Shown piece after piece: positions 21,278-35,803 of a stretch of DNA of 64,000 nt. Made by a program: the position numbers and the translations under genes. Position 1 is the first letter of the stretch. Every line of letters starts with the position of its first letter. The stretch lies in NCBI GenBank assembly GCA_949361645.1, contig OX442427.1:8474239-8538238 (forward strand), written 5' to 3'. Source of the stretch: Spongilla lacustris. Lineage: Eukaryota; Porifera; Demospongiae; Spongillida; Spongillidae. The notes beneath the pieces are model-generated. The model worked only from the letters and a program-made list of their open reading frames with translations, had not been told where the DNA came from and ran no database searches.

Positions 21278-23698
21278 CATGCCCCACTCCAGCTGTCTGC
21301 GATCGCAGACAACCGCTCTTATGCAACATTCAATTATGTAAGGTAATTTTGTCTGTGAAAGCAGACCGTGGCAATTTATCGGTTAAACTGGTGCATGAAT
21401 TTACATGTGCATAATGATGATACAGATATGTTAAACCTACGAGCAGTGGCAAATGACTTCGTAAGCCATAATGTACTTGTTTTTCTATGTATGTATGTAT
21501 CTTATTATTATGTGCATGTATTCTGCAATTAGTTTCCTTTGAGTTGATGAAAAATAAATAAATAATTGAAGCCGCCACACTGCATTTGGGACATTTGTTT
21601 CATAAATGTACATTTTAGTGCCATACGTACTTATGCGTCATTTTAGCATGACTCATAAATTTTAATTTGCCACCCCAAATTTTTGTGTTTGACTACGGCC
21701 ATGCATTGTTAAATGTTGGTTGTACGTCGGTTTTTTCCCTCTCCCTCTGATTTTGTAATTTGTTACATACTGCTGAACCTAAACTAAACTACGCCCAGCT
21801 AAATAGGTGTACCCAAAACTAAGTCCAGATAGATGGAGGAACAGTTGGCTGACTTGCTAACAAATCCAGCTGTATCACCTTAGTATTTATTCCCAAATCT
21901 TTCCTTTTAATCTCCCCCCTCCCCTCCACTTAATTTGTAATTTGTAAACTTACTTAACATACTGCTGAACCTAAGCTAAACTAAGCCCAGATAGATGGGC
22001 GTACCCTAAACTACTAAGCTCAGCTAGATAGGCGTACCCTACGCTAAGCCCAGCTAACAGTCTGCCGATCCGTTAACAAATCCAGCTGGTCCGCCTTAGT
22101 GCTTACTCCCAAAGATTTCCTATTTAATTTTAAAGCACACCCAAACACTTCCCCCCCCCCCCCCCTTCCTTCCCTTAAACTCTTTTTATTTACATTATAC
22201 TCTTAACACCAGTTTCGTGAGAATTTGATACTTTTTCTGTTAAACTGACTTTCTTAAGATTAGTAGGAACGCCACCAATTGTCTGGAAAAGTATACGTAT
22301 AGATAGTTTAACTATCACCTAGACATTTGTCGTACTCTGCCGGACACTTCTCTGTATACTTTCAAAGTGACGCGGTTTTAGATTTTTTGGTCATGAAACG
22401 TTGCGAAGGACACTTTTTCCTAGGCAATCATGAGCCACTATTACTACTAATTTAAGTGTCATTTGGAATGATTAGAAGGCTAAAATAGATTTCGTGTTGG
22501 CGGGTAGCTTAGTTCTTGTACAAAACGCACGTACAGTTGTTTACCTTGTTCAAGAACTTGCGTATATAATCGACCTTTTCATTTAAGGGCGCAAGGAGTG
22601 CAATTAGTGTTGATTACACGTGACGTCAACGTCCGGAGTTCATTCTTTGCACGTTTGGCTATGGTGTGCGTGTATTTTCGCGTGTATTCTTGCGTTGTTG
22701 GCTTAATAGTCGGCTTCAAATTTGAGGTAAGAATGATGAATGCAGTATGGAGGACCCCTCCAGGGACATGCTGTGATCATGCTTCGCATTCTCATTCAAA
22801 GTATCTGAAGGATAGCGTCTAGTGAATGCATTAGTGAAAAACCCAGTACTTTGGCTGAACTAACACAAGACAATATACCCGGCCATCACTAAATGAGCCA
22901 TTCCATGGTATTCTAAAAGTGCGCACTTTCAAACCTACGCAGGCATATGGATCGGATGGTAGATTCCAGGAAGCAATAGTGCACTTCTTCACACTTAAAA
23001 AAGTATTCGTGACAAGCTACCACTGTAACAATGAACTGAAAAACGCATTCGGCGAATGTACTCCGGATGTAATGTCACTTCTAATTATGATGTCACGTTG
23101 ACGCGCAAACAATCCAGGGCCTTAAATGAAAAGGTCCATTATAGATGATAGTTGTCTGGGTACGAGATGATCAGTAACCGGACGGGAACGAACAACGGGA
23201 GAAATATTAGGCTCACGTGCTGTATATTTTATAGCAGCATATTGCACAAAAGCAACTATAAAGTGACATAAGTGTGTAACTGAAACTTGCGTAACGTCAA
23301 ATAATGCTTACATGTGGCCAACATTAGACGTTTGGACCTGTGCATGACTAATATTTGGGTCCGGAGTCGAGATACAAAGAAATTGTAGTGTCTGTTTCTA
23401 CGCTAGCATGATAGATGACTGCCAGAAATTTTACAGCCGCTAGCAATTCGATCCAGATGAACATTACTATGCTGTTTTAAAACTCAGAAACCTTGTTAGA
23501 AAAGTGTCCCATTTCTGTTAACAGCCTTACCTCTTGACTTCCAACTAACGTAGGTACTCAGCGGAAGTAGTTGCAAGGCTGGCAGTAGCTTCAAACGTCG
23601 TCTAAGGAGTTGAACTACTTAATAACTTAGTACACCAGTATTTGTGGCAATTGGTACCATTCCGACTAATTTTCCAAATGTGAGTTGAACGAAATAGG
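21278..23698. other. Non-coding stretch with a direct duplication
   Basis: A block of about 150 bp starting near CATACTGCTGAACCTAA at 21767 recurs from about 21958. Both copies have CTAAGCCCAG(C/A)TAGATGG(G/A)-type words, the second expanded internally, and both end with ACAAATCCAGCTG. A pure C-run (about 14) lies at 22151-22164. No gene is recognised from here to the satellite array. Confidence 0.5.
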
Positions 23699-26600
23699 CT
23701 TGACCGAGACTTCCCCTAGGTGTCATTGATCTTGGTAATCTGGTATGAGGGCTCACAGGCTACGTTGATTTTGGGGAAGTGGGGTAAGCCTTGCCATAGC
23801 CAGTTAGCGTGGGATCTGTTGCATCATTGGTAGGCATTGCCGCCCTTGACCGAAATGTTCCCTAGCTGTGTGTGTGTTTGGGGCTCGTGCTTTTGACCTC
23901 CAGGATGCCAACCTGTGTCTTAACCTGGGTCACGTCCTTAATGCCTAAGACGAGGCGATTGCTGTAAGGCTTAGACAGCATCGCTAATTCCTTAATTGTG
24001 TTGGCTTCCCTTGATCATGACTCTTTGGGGAATCTAATATCTATCCCTATAAATCCCATAACAGTAATCTAACTTTGAATTTTATTCTTATCAATTTGTA
24101 TCTATTTATTGTGTCTGTTGCATCATTGGTAGGCATTGCCGCCCTTGACCGAGTAGGTGTTTTGAATGTGTGTGCATGTACTGTTTATTAATAGTCATGT
24201 ACATGTAGAGCTATGCACAAGTGTGTATGGTTCCTATGCATTCAAAGAGCAGCATTACATGTAGCTTAGATCCCCGTGGCAGCCAGCCTAAACTGATCGT
24301 ACTCCACCGACATTTGTCCGCAATGTCCATCTGCCTCAATGAGCCAGGAGACTTACAAGCAATTGATCTGTGTTCTCCGTGCGAATGGTTGGCAAAGCTG
24401 TCCTAAGTATAAAGCATTTTGAGGTGTCCCATTTTTTGACATTTAATGCTGCGCTACCATTTGTATGGTACCGTACACATTTGTCGTACTAAATCACCAT
24501 ATTTATGCATCGAGATGTTGCAGATACATGACACCTGTTTCTATTTATTTATTGTATCTTCACCTTATAGTGTAAAATTCACCTTAATCACTTATCCCCA
24601 AGCACCCTGTATATTTAAACTCCTGTCTTCACCCATCCTATTTCTTTTAAACTCTATCTTCCGGGCCCAACTGAGTGTCATTGTTCTTGGGAATCTGGCA
24701 TGAGGGCTCACAGGCTCCGTTGATTTTGGGGAAGTGGGGTAAGCCTTGCCACTGCCAGTTAGCGTGGGATCTGTTGCATCATTGGTAGGCATTGCTACCC
24801 TTGACCAAGACTTCCCCTAGCTGTGTGTGTGTTTCGGACTCCTGCTTTTGACCTCCAAGATGCCAACCTGTGTCTTAACCTGGGTCATGTCCTTAATGCC
24901 TAAGACGAGGCGATTGCTGTAAGGCTTAGACAGCATTGCTAATTCCTTAATTGTGTTGGCTTCCCTTGATCATGACTCTTTTGGGAATCTAATATCTATC
25001 CCTATAAATCCCATAACAGTAATCTAACATTGAATTTTATTCTTATCAATTTGTATCTATTTATTGTGTCTGTTGCATCATTGGTAGGCATTGCCGCCCT
25101 TGACCGAGATGGTGTTTTGAATGTGTGTGCATGTACTGTTTATTAATAGTTATGTACATGTAGAGCTATGCACAAGTGTGTATGGTTCCTATGCATTCAA
25201 AGAGCAGCATTACATGTAGCTTAGATCCCCGTGGCAGCCAGCCTAAACTGATTGTACTCCACAGACATTTGTCCGCAATGTCCATCTGCCTCAATGAGCC
25301 AGGAGACTTACAAGCAATTGATCTGTGTTCTCCGTGCGAATGGTTGGCAAAGCTGTCCTAAGTATAAAGCATTTTGAGGTGTCCCATTTTTTGACACTTA
25401 ATGCTGCGCTACCATTTGTATGGTACCGTACACATTTGTCATTATAAATCACCATATCTATGCATCGAGATGTTGCAGATACATGACACCTGTCCGTGGT
25501 ATTATACTGTTAGTTGTTGTATATGTAGAGCTAAGCACAAGTGTGTATGGTTCCTGCACATTCAAAGAGCAGCATTACATGTAGCTTAGATCCCCGTGGC
25601 AGCCAGCCTAAACAGATCGTACTCCACAGACATTTGTCCGCAATGTCCATCTGCCTCAATGAGCCAGGAGACTTACAAGCAATTGATCTGTGTTCTCCGT
25701 GCGAATGGTTGGCAAAGCTGTCCTAAGTATAAAGCATTTTGAGGTGTCCCATTTTTTGACATTTAATGCTGCGCTACCATTTGTATGGTACCATACACAT
25801 TTGTCGTACTAAATCACCATATCTATGCATCGCGATGTTGCAGATACATGACACCTGTTTCTATTTATTTATTGTATCTTCACCTTGTAGTGTACAATTC
25901 ACCATAATCACTTATCCCCAAGCACCCTGTATATTTAAATTCCTGTCTTCACCCATCCTATCTCTTTTAAACGCTCTCTACCTTCCGGGCCCAACTGAGT
26001 GTCATTGTTCTTGAGAATCTGGCATGAGGGCTCACAGGCTCCGTTGATTTTGGGGAAGTGCGGTAAGCCTTGCCACCGCCAGTTAGCGTGGGATCTGTTG
26101 CATCATTGGTAGGCATTGCCACCCTTGACCGAGACTTCCCCTAGCTGTGTGTGTGTTTGGGGCTCCTGCTTTTGACCTCCAGGATGCCAACCTGTGTCTT
26201 AACCTGGGTCACGTCCTTAATGCCTAAGACGAGGCGATTGCTGTAAGGCTTAGACAGCATCGCTAATTCCTTAATTGTGTTGGCTTCCCTTGATCATGAC
26301 TCTTTTGGGAATCTAATATCTATTCCTATAAATCCCATAATAGTAATCTAACTTTGAATTTTATTCTTATCAATTTGTATCTGTTTAATGTATCTCTTGC
26401 ATCATTGGTAGGCATTGTCGCCTTTGACCGAGATGGTGTTCTGAATGTGTGTGCATGTACTGTTTATTAATAGTTATGTACATGTAGAGCTATGCACAAG
26501 TGTGTATGGTTCCTATGCATTCAAAGAGCAGCATTACATGTAGCTTAGATTCCCGTGGCAGCCAGCCTAAACTGATCGTACTCCACCGACATTTGTCCGC

Positions 26601-29600
26601 AATGTCCATCTGCCTCAATGAGCCAGGAGACTTACAAGCAATTGATCTGTGTTCTCCGTGCGAATGGTTGGCAAAGCTGTCCTAAATATAAAGCATTTTC
26701 AGGTGTCCCATTTAATGCTGCGCTACCATTTGTATGGTACTGTACACATTTGTCGTACTAAATCACCATATCTATGCATCGAGATGTTGCAGATACATGA
26801 CACCTGTCCGTGGTATTATACTGTTAGTTGTTGTATATGTAGAGCTATGCACAAGTGTGTATGGTTCCTGCACATTCAAAGAGCAGCATTACGTGTAGCT
26901 TAGATCCCCATGGCAGCCAGCTTAAACTGATCGTACTCCACAAACATTTGTCCGCAATGTCCATCTGCCTCAATGAGCCAGGAGACTAACAAGCAATTGA
27001 TCTGTGTTCTCCGTGCGAATGGTTGGCAAAGCTGTCCTAAGTATAAAGCATATTGAGGTGTCCCATTTTTTGACATTTAATGCTGCGCTACCATTTGTAT
27101 GGTACCGTACACATTTGTCGTACTAAATCACCATATCTATGCATCGAGATGTTGCAGATACATGACACCTGTTTCTATTTATTTATTGTATCTTCACCTT
27201 ATAGTGTACAATTCACCTCCCCAAGCACCCTGTATATTTAATTCCTGACTTCAACCATCCTATCTCTTTTAAACTCTCTCTATCTTCCGGGCCCAACTGA
27301 GCGTCATTGTTCTTGAGAATCTGGCATGAGGGCTCACAGGCTCCGTTGATTTTGGGGAAGTGGGGTAAGCCTTGCCACCACCAGTTAGCGTGGGATCTGT
27401 TGCATCATTGGTAGGCATTGCCACCCTTGACCGAGACTTCCCCTTGCTGTGTGTGTGTTTGAGGCTCCTGCTTTTGACCTCCAGGATGCCAACCTGTGTC
27501 TTAACCTGGGTCACGTCCTTAATGCCTAAGACGAGGCGATTGCTGTAAGGCTTAGACAGCATCGCTAATTCCTTAATTGTGTTGGCTTCCCTTGATCATG
27601 ACTTTTTTGGGAATCTAATATCTATCCCTATAAATCTCATAACAATAATCTAACTTTGAATTTTATTCTTATCAATTTGTATCTATTTAATGTATCTGTT
27701 GCATCATTGGTTGGCATTGTCGCCCTTGACCGAGATGGTGTTCTGAATGTGTGTGCATGTACTGTTTATTAATAGTTATGTACATGTAGAGCTATGCACA
27801 AGTGTGTATGGTTCCTATGCATTCAAAGAGCAGCATAATATGTAGCTTAGATTCCCGTGGCAGCCAGCCTAAACTGATTGTACTCCACAGACATTTGTCC
27901 GCAATGTCCATCTGCCTCAATGAGCCAGGAGACTTACAAGCAATTGATCTGTGTTCTCCGTGCGAATGGTTGGCAAAGCTGTCCTAAGTATAAAGCATTT
28001 TGAGGTGTCCCATTTTTTGACATTTAATGCTGCGCTACCACATGTATGGTACTGTACACATTTGTCGTACTGAATCACCATATCTATGCATCGAGATGTT
28101 GCAGATACATGACACCTGTCCGTGGTATTATACTGTTAGTTGTTGTATATGTAGAGCTAAGCACAAGTGTGTATGGTTCCTGCACATTCAAAGAGCAGCA
28201 TTACATGTAGCTTAGATCCCCGTGGCAGCCAGCCTAAACAGATCGTACTCCACAGACATTTGTCCGCAATGTCCATCTGCAGCAATGAGCCAGGAGACTT
28301 ACAAGCAATTGATCTGTGTTCTCCGTGCTAGTGGTTGGCAAAGCTGTCCTAAGTATAAAGCATTTTGAGGTGTCCCATTTTTTGACATTTAATGCTGCGC
28401 TACCACATGTATGGTACCGTACACATTTGTCGTACTGAATCACCATATCTATGCATCGAGATGTTGCAGATACATGACACCTGTCCGTGGTATTATACTG
28501 TTAGTTGTTGTATATGTAGAGCTAAGCACAAGTGTGTATGGTTCCTGCACATTCAAAGAGCAGCATTACATGTAGCTTAGATCCCCGTGGCAGCCAGCCT
28601 AAACAGATCGTACTCCACAGACATTTGTCCGCAATGTCCATCTGCCTCAATGAGCCAGGAGACTTACAAGCAATTGATCTGTGTTCTCCGTGCGAATGGT
28701 TGGCAAAGCTGTCCTAAGTATAAACCATTTTCAGATGTCCCATTTTTTGACATTTAATGCTGCGATACCATTTGTATGGTACCGTACACATTTGTCGTAC
28801 TAAATCACCATATCTATACATCGAGATGTTGCAGATACATGACACCTGTTTCTATTTATTTATTGTATCTTCACCTTATAGTGTACAATTCACCATAATC
28901 ACTTATCCCCAAGCACCCTGTATATTTAAATTCCTGTCTTCACCCATCCTATCTCTTTTAAACTCTCTCTATCTTCCGGGCCCAACTGAGTGTCATTGTT
29001 CTTGAGAATCTGGCATGAGGGCTCACAGGCTCCGTTGATTTTGGGGAAGTGGGGTAAGCCTTGCCACCACCAGTTAGCGTGGGATCTGTTGCATCATTGG
29101 TAGGCATTGCCACCCTTGACCGAGACTTCCCCTAGCTGTGTGTGTGTTTGGGGCTCCTGCTTTTGACCTCCAGGATGCCAACCTGTGTCTTAACCTGGGT
29201 CACGTCCTTAATGCCTAAGACGAGGCGATTGCTGTAAGGCTTAGATAGCATCGCTAATTCCTTAATTGTGTTGGCTTCCCTTGATCATGACTCTTATGGG
29301 AATCTAATATCTATCCCTATAAATCTCATAACAGTAATCTAACTTTGAATTTTATTCTTATCAATTTGTATCTATTTATTGTGTCTGTTGCATCATTGGT
29401 AGGCATTGCCGCCCTTGACCGAGATGGTGTTTTGAATGTGTGTGCATGTACTGTTTATTAATAGTTATGTACATGTAGAGCTATGCACAAGTGTGTATGG
29501 TTCATATGCATTCAAAGAGCAGCATTACATGTAGCTTAGATCCCCGTGGCAGCCAGCCTAAACAGATCGTACTCCACAGACATTTGTCCGCAATGTCCAT

Positions 29601-32600
29601 CTGCCTCAATGAGCCAGGAGACTTACAAGCAATTGATCTGTGTTCTCCGTGCGAATGGTTGGCAAAGCTGTCCTAAGTATAAAGCATTTTGAGGTGTCCC
29701 ATTTTTTGACATTTAATGCTGCGCTACCACATGTATGGTACTGTACACATTTGTCGTACTGAATCACCATATCTATGCATCGAGATGTTGCAGATACATG
29801 ACACCTGTCCGTGGTATTATACTGTTAGTTGTTGTATATGTAGAGCTAAGCACAAGTGTGTATGGTTCCTGCACATTCAAAGAGCAGCATTACATGTAGC
29901 TTAGATCCCCGTGGCAGCCAGCCTAAACAGATCGTACTCCACAGACATTTGTCCGCAATGTCCATCTGCCTCAATGAGCCAGGAGACTTACAAGCAATTG
30001 ATCTGTGTTCTCCGTGCGAATGGTTGGCAAAGCTGTCCTAAGTATAAAGCATTTTGAGGTGTCCCATTTTTTTACATTTAATGCTGCGCTACCATTTGTA
30101 TGGTACTGTACACATTTGTCGTACTAAATCACCATATCTATGCATCGAGATGTTGCAGATACATGACACCTGTTTCTATTTATTTATTGTATCTTCACCT
30201 TATAGTGTACAATTCACCATAATCACTTATCCCCAAGCACCTTGTATATTTAAATTCCTGTCTTCACCCATCCTATCTCTTTTAAACTCTCTCTATCTTC
30301 CGGGCCCAACTGAGTGTCATTGTTCTTGAGAATCTGGCATGGGGGCTCACAGGCTCCGTTGATTTTGGGGAAGTGGGGTAAGCCTTGCCACCACCAGTTA
30401 GCGTGGGATCTGTTGCATCATTGGTAGGCATTGCCACCCTTGACCGAGACTTCCCCTAGCTGTGTGTGTGTTTGGGGCTCCTGCTTTTGACCTCCAGGAT
30501 GCCAACCTGTGTCTTAACCTGGGTCACGTCCTTAATGCCTAAGATGAGGCGATTGCTGTAAGGCTTAGACAGCATCGCTAATTCCTTAATTGTGTTGGCT
30601 TCCCTTGATCATGACTCTTTTGGGAATCTAATATCTATCCCTATAAATCTCATAACAGTAATCTAACTTTGAATTTTATTCTTATCAATTTGTATCTATT
30701 TATTGTGTCTGTTGCATCATTGGTAGGCATTGCCACCCTTGACCGAGATGGTGTTTTGAATGTGTGTGCATGTACTGTTTATTAATAGTTATGTACATGT
30801 AGAGCTATGCACAAGTGTGTATGGTTCCTATGCATTCAAAGAGCAGCATTACATGTAGCTTAGATCCCCGTGGCAGCCAGCCTAAACTGATCGTACTCCA
30901 CCGACATTTGTCCGCAATGTCCATCTGCCTCAATGAGCCAGGAGACTTACAAGCAATTGATCTGTGTTCTCCGTGCGAATGGTTGGCAAAGCTGTCCTAA
31001 GTAGAAAGCATTTTCAAATGTCCCATTTTTTGACATTTAATGCTGCGATACCATTTGTATGGTACCGTACACATTTGTCGTACTAAATCACCATATCTTT
31101 ACATCGAGATGTTGCAGATACATGACACCTGTTTCTATTCATTTATTGTATCTTCACCTTATAGTGTACAATTCACCATAATCACTTATCCTCAAGCACC
31201 CTGTATATTTAAATTCCTGTCTTCACCCATCCTATCTCTTTTAAACTCTCTCTATCTTCCGGGCCCAACTGAGTGTCATTGTTCTTGAGAATCTGGCATG
31301 AGGGCTCACAGGCTCCGTTGATTTTGGGGAAGTGGGGTAAGCCTTGCCACCACCAGTTAGCGTGGGATCTGTTGCATCATTGGTAGGCATTGCCACTTTT
31401 GACCGAGACTTCCCCTAGCTGTGTGTGTGTTTGGGGCTCCTGCTTTTGACCTCCAGGATGCCAACCTGTGTCTTAACCTGGGTCACGTCCTTAATGCCTA
31501 AGACGAGGCGATTGCTGTAAGGCTTAGACAGCATCGCTAATTCCTTAATTGTGTTGGCTTCCCGTGATCATGACTCTTATGGGAATCTAATATCTATCCC
31601 TATAAATCTCATAACAGTAATCTAACTTTGAATTTTATTCTTATCAATTTGTATCTATTTATTGTGTCTGTTGCATCATTGGTAGGCATTGCCGCCCTTG
31701 ACCGAGATGGTGTTTTGAATGTGTGTGCATGTACTGTTTATTAATAGTTATGTACATGTAGAGCTATGCACAAGTGTGTATGGTTCCTATGCATTCAAAG
31801 AGCAGCATTACATGTAGCTTAGATCCCCGTGGCAGCCAGCCTAAACAGATCGTACTCCACAGACATTTGTCCGCAATGTCCATCTGCCTCAATGAGCCAG
31901 GAGACTTACAAGCAATTGATCTGTGTTCTCCGTGCGAATGGTTGGCAAAGCTGTCCTAAGTATAAAGCATTTTGAGGTGTCCCATTTTTTGACATTTAAT
32001 GCTGCGCAACCACATGTATGGTACCGTACACATTTGTCGTACTGAATCACCATATCTATGCATCGAGATGTTGCAGATACATGACACCTGTCCGTGGTAT
32101 TATACTGTTAGTTGTTGTATATGTAGAGCTAAGCACAAGTGTGTATGGTTCCTGCACATTCAAAGAGCAGCATTACATGTAGCTTAGATCCCCGTGGCAG
32201 CCAGCCTAAACAGATCGTACTCCACAGACATTTGTCCGCAATGTCCATCTGCCTCAATGAGCCAGGAGACTTACAAGCAATTGATCTGTGTTCTCCGTGC
32301 GAATGGTTGGCAAAGCTGTCCTAAGTATAAAGCATTTTGAGGTGTCCCATTTTTTTACATTTAATGCTGCGCTACCATTTGTATGGTACCGTACACATTT
32401 GTCGTACTAAATCACCATATCTATGCATCGAGATGTTGCAGATACATGACACCTGTTTCTATTTATTTATTGTATCTTCACCTTATAGTGTACAATTCAC
32501 CATAATCACTTATCCCCAAGCACCTTGTATATTTAAATTCCTGTCTTCACCCATCCTATCTCTTTTAAACTCTCTCTATCTTCCGGGCCCAACTGAGTGT

Positions 32601-34331
32601 CATTGTTCTTGAGAATCTGGCATGAGGGCTCACAGGCTCCGTTGATTTTGGGGAAGTGGGGTAAGCCTTGCCACCACCAGTTAGCGTGGGATCTGTTGCA
32701 TCATTGGTAGGCATTGCCACCCTTGACCGAGACTTCCCCTAGCTGTGTGTGTGTTTGGGGCTCCTGCTTTTGACCTCCAGGATGCCAACCTGTGTTTTAA
32801 CCTGGGTCACGTCCTTAATGCCTAAGACGAGGCGATTGCTGTAAGGCTTAGACAGCATCGCTAATTCCTTAATTGTGTTGGCTTCCCTTGATCATGACTC
32901 TTTTGGGAATCTAATATCTATCCCTATAAATCTCATAACAGTAATCTAACTTTGAATTTTATTCTTATCAATTTGTATCCATTTATTGTGTCTGTTGCAT
33001 CATTGGTAGGCATTGCCGCCCTTGACCGAGATGGTGTTTTGAATGTGTGTGCATGTACTGTTTATTAATAGTTATGTACATGTAGAGCTATGCACAAGTG
33101 TGTATGGTTCCTATGCATTCAAAGAGCAGCATTACATGTAGCTTAGATCCCCGTGGCAGCCAGCCTAAACAGATCGTACTCCACCGACATTTGTCCGCAA
33201 TGTCCATCTGCCTCAATGAGCCAGGAGACTTACAAGCAATTGATCTGTGTTCTCCGTGCGAATGGTTGGCAAAGCTGTCCTAAGTATAAAGCATTTTCAG
33301 GTGCCCCATTTTTTGACATTTAATGCTGCGATACCATTTGTATGGTACCGTACACATTTGTCGTACTAAATCACCATATTTATACATCAAGATGTTGCAG
33401 ATACATGACACCTGTTTCTATTTATTTATTGTATCTTCACCTTGTAGTGTACAATTCACCATAATCACTTATCCCCAAGCACCCTGTATATTTAAATTCC
33501 TGTCTTCACCCATCCTATCTAATTTAAACTCTCTCTATCTTCCGGGCCCAACTGAGTGTCATTGTTCTTGAGAATCTGGCATGAGGGCTCACAGGCTCCG
33601 TTGATTTTGGGGAAGTGGGGTAAGCCTTGCCACCACCAGTTAGCGTGGGATCTGTTGCATCATTGGTAGGCATTGCCACCCTTGACCGAGACTTCCCCTA
33701 GCTGTGTGTGTGTTTGGGGCTCCTGCTTTTGACCTCCAGGATGCCAACCTGTGTCTTAACCTGGGTCACGTCCTTAATGCCTAAGACAAGGCGATTGCTG
33801 TAAGGCTTAGACAGCATCGCTAATTCCTTAATTGTGTTGGCTTCCCTTGATCATGACTCTTTTGGGAATCTAATATCTATCCCTATAAATCTCATAACAG
33901 TAATCTAACTTTGATGTTTATTCTTATCAATTTGTATCTATTTATTGTGTCTGTTGCATCATTGGTAAGCATTGCCGCCCTTGACCGAGATGGTGTTCTG
34001 AATGTGTGTGCATGTACTATTTATTAATAGTTATGTACATGTAGAGCTATGCACAAGTGTGTATGGTTCCAGAGCAGCATTACATGTAGCTTAGATCCCT
34101 GTGGCTACCAGCCTAAACTGATCGTACTCCACAGACATTTGTCCGCAATGTCCATCTGCCTCAATGAGCCAGGAGACTTACAAGCAATTGATCTGTGTTC
34201 TCCGTGCGAATGGTTGGCAAAGCTGTCTTAAATGTAAAACATTTTTTAGGTGTCCCATTTTTTTGACATTTAATGCTGCGCTACAATTTGTATGGTACCG
34301 TACACATTTGTCGTACTAAATCACCATATCT
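23699..34331. repeat. Satellite A: 365-bp and 959-bp units in higher-order blocks
   Basis: A core anchored on GTGTGTATGGTTC occurs 15 times, at 24221, 25176, 25541, 26500, 26855, 27802, 28167, 28532, 29491, 29856, 30815, 31774, 32139, 33098 and 34049. Spacings are either about 365 bp (short unit) or about 950-959 bp (long unit). In the long unit an extra segment of about 594 bp begins right after GACACCTGT. In the short unit a short linker starting CCGTGGTATTATACTG stands at that point. The long segment itself holds TGTTGCATCATTGGTAGGCA twice, about 300 bp apart. From 29491 to 34049 the order short-long-long repeats twice with a 2,283-bp period. Recurrent 61-62-codon open frames follow from sequence identity and are not called as genes. 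Confidence 0.92.
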
Positions 34332-34379
34332 AGATAAAAATAAATCGTTGCAGTGCGTTTTTCTGTCTAGATCTCCAAA

Positions 34380-35030
34380 ACTTGCACCATCACGGACACA
34401 TTTACACTAACCTCACATAGCCATGGGCACACCTCTACAGCTTTTAAAAAGCTTGCACCATCACAGACACATTTATGCTAACCTTATATAGCCACGGGCA
34501 CACTTGTACAGCTTCAAAAAAGCTTACATCGTCACGGGCATATTTACACTAATCAAGCACACTTGCACTGTATTAATAAAAGCTTACACAGACACGGTCA
34601 CACTTGTACAGCTTTAGAAAAGCATCATGGGCATACTTACAATACCACGGATAGCTTTAAAAGATGCTTCTACGGTCTCACGGGCACACTTACACTAGCC
34701 TATCACATTTGCACTGCATTGTCTGCATGCATTACACCATCACGGGCACACATACACAAACTATGCAATTGGACAAGCTTATACTGCCATGGAGTACTAA
34801 AAGCTTGGATACCGATATTAAAAAATAGTATTACTATTCCATAAGCTTAAAGACTCGCGCGGGCACACTTATATTTGCCACACTTTTATACTAGGTAGCT
34901 TTACTTTACAGGCCCATGGACACACATGATCACCCTACATTTACTCTACCAGGGTCACGGCCACATGTACAAGCTATCAGTACTTAAGGAGAAGCTTAGA
35001 GAGTCACGGGCACAGTTACACAAGCTATAG
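34380..35030. repeat. 71-bp-type minisatellite with CACGGGCACAC core
   Basis: Units start AGCTTGCACCATCACGGACA (about 34381) and recur near 34452, then degenerate with irregular spacing. The words AAAAGCTTACA and CACGGGCACACTTACAC persist to about 35030. It borders satellite A directly and resembles the CCGTGCCATCTACATGCGTG sequences of the dispersed repeat further right. Confidence 0.65.
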
Positions 35031-35540
35031 TACAACCAATACCAATTACATTTGGCAATGTGGCATTTCTTTGGCTGCTATCCATTGAATCTCATTAGGG
35101 CCAAAAACAACATTGACATGCCCTGCATAGGAAATAAGCGTTTTGGCTTAAAAACTTCCATTGCATTAGGACTTGTTAGAAGCTTGCTTTGTGCTCTAAT
35201 GTACATTATGCATTTTTACTTGCAATGATATCCAATGACTAAGCCAGACCCTTTATTAGCTCAAGCGCGTACCAGTACACATGCACTCTATAGTACAGCA
35301 AATGCCAGTCTTATTCGAGCCTCGCTCACCTGTTTTACAACCTTCTCGACGCTACACAAAACACTCTAGCAATACCAGGGTACTCCATAATATCTATGCC
35401 AATACGTACATAACATTTGAATTGGTAATAATAATTCTATTTATAGCTCATTTTGTGTCGTTGCAATTCTTATTGGTAGATCAGAGCTCAGCTGGATCGA
35501 CAATTCCGAGGTGAGCTTACACCCTTGCCATCTGTATAGA
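35031..35540. other. Non-coding stretch
   Basis: No gene or clear repeat was recognised. The last bases (TGTATA) form the target site of the next element. Confidence 0.4.
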
Positions 35541-35623
35541 TGATTTCGGTGAGAAGTCGTTTCCCTGGAAACGCGTGACCTAAAACGATGAATAATTGAT
35601 GTGGAGGGCAAGGTATACGTGAA

Positions 35624-35803
35624 ATGGTATGGAGGTGTTGTGCTTTTGGCTGTAGAAATCGTGGTGGTCAGTGTTTGGGCCTAGGTTTCTATTGGTTTCC
35701 ATTCAAAAATGAAGGCAGACTACGAAGGTGGATTCAAGCGGTCCGTAGAGAGGATTGGCAGCCTTCGAAGTACTCGCGAATCTGTGGCGACCATGTTAGT
35801 TAG
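35624..35803 (+). pseudogene. THAP zinc-finger fragment, 59 codons
   Basis: The frame reads MVWRCCAFGCRNRGG at the start. It keeps the C2CH set of THAP fingers: C6 and C10 (CxxxC), then C54 and H57 in ICGDH. The family's P (FYWFPF, P26) and W (W36) are present, as is the WQPSKYSRIC block. THAP fingers bind the ends of their transposon or, in host proteins, promoters. A stop follows at 35801-35803, two residues after H57, where the family normally continues with HFxxG, and another stop follows soon after. No transposase core is present, so this is a broken remnant or a first exon of a deleted gene. Confidence 0.75.

Noticed and set aside
24221..34231. Many 60-62-codon open frames starting MCMVP or MLRYH
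   Set aside because: They recur only because satellite units are nearly identical. Several start at GTG, there is no splice or domain support, and the units are non-coding in every other respect.
23699..34331. CRISPR-like regular spacing
   Set aside because: Units are hundreds of bases with no short direct repeats separated by unique spacers, and the genome is eukaryotic.
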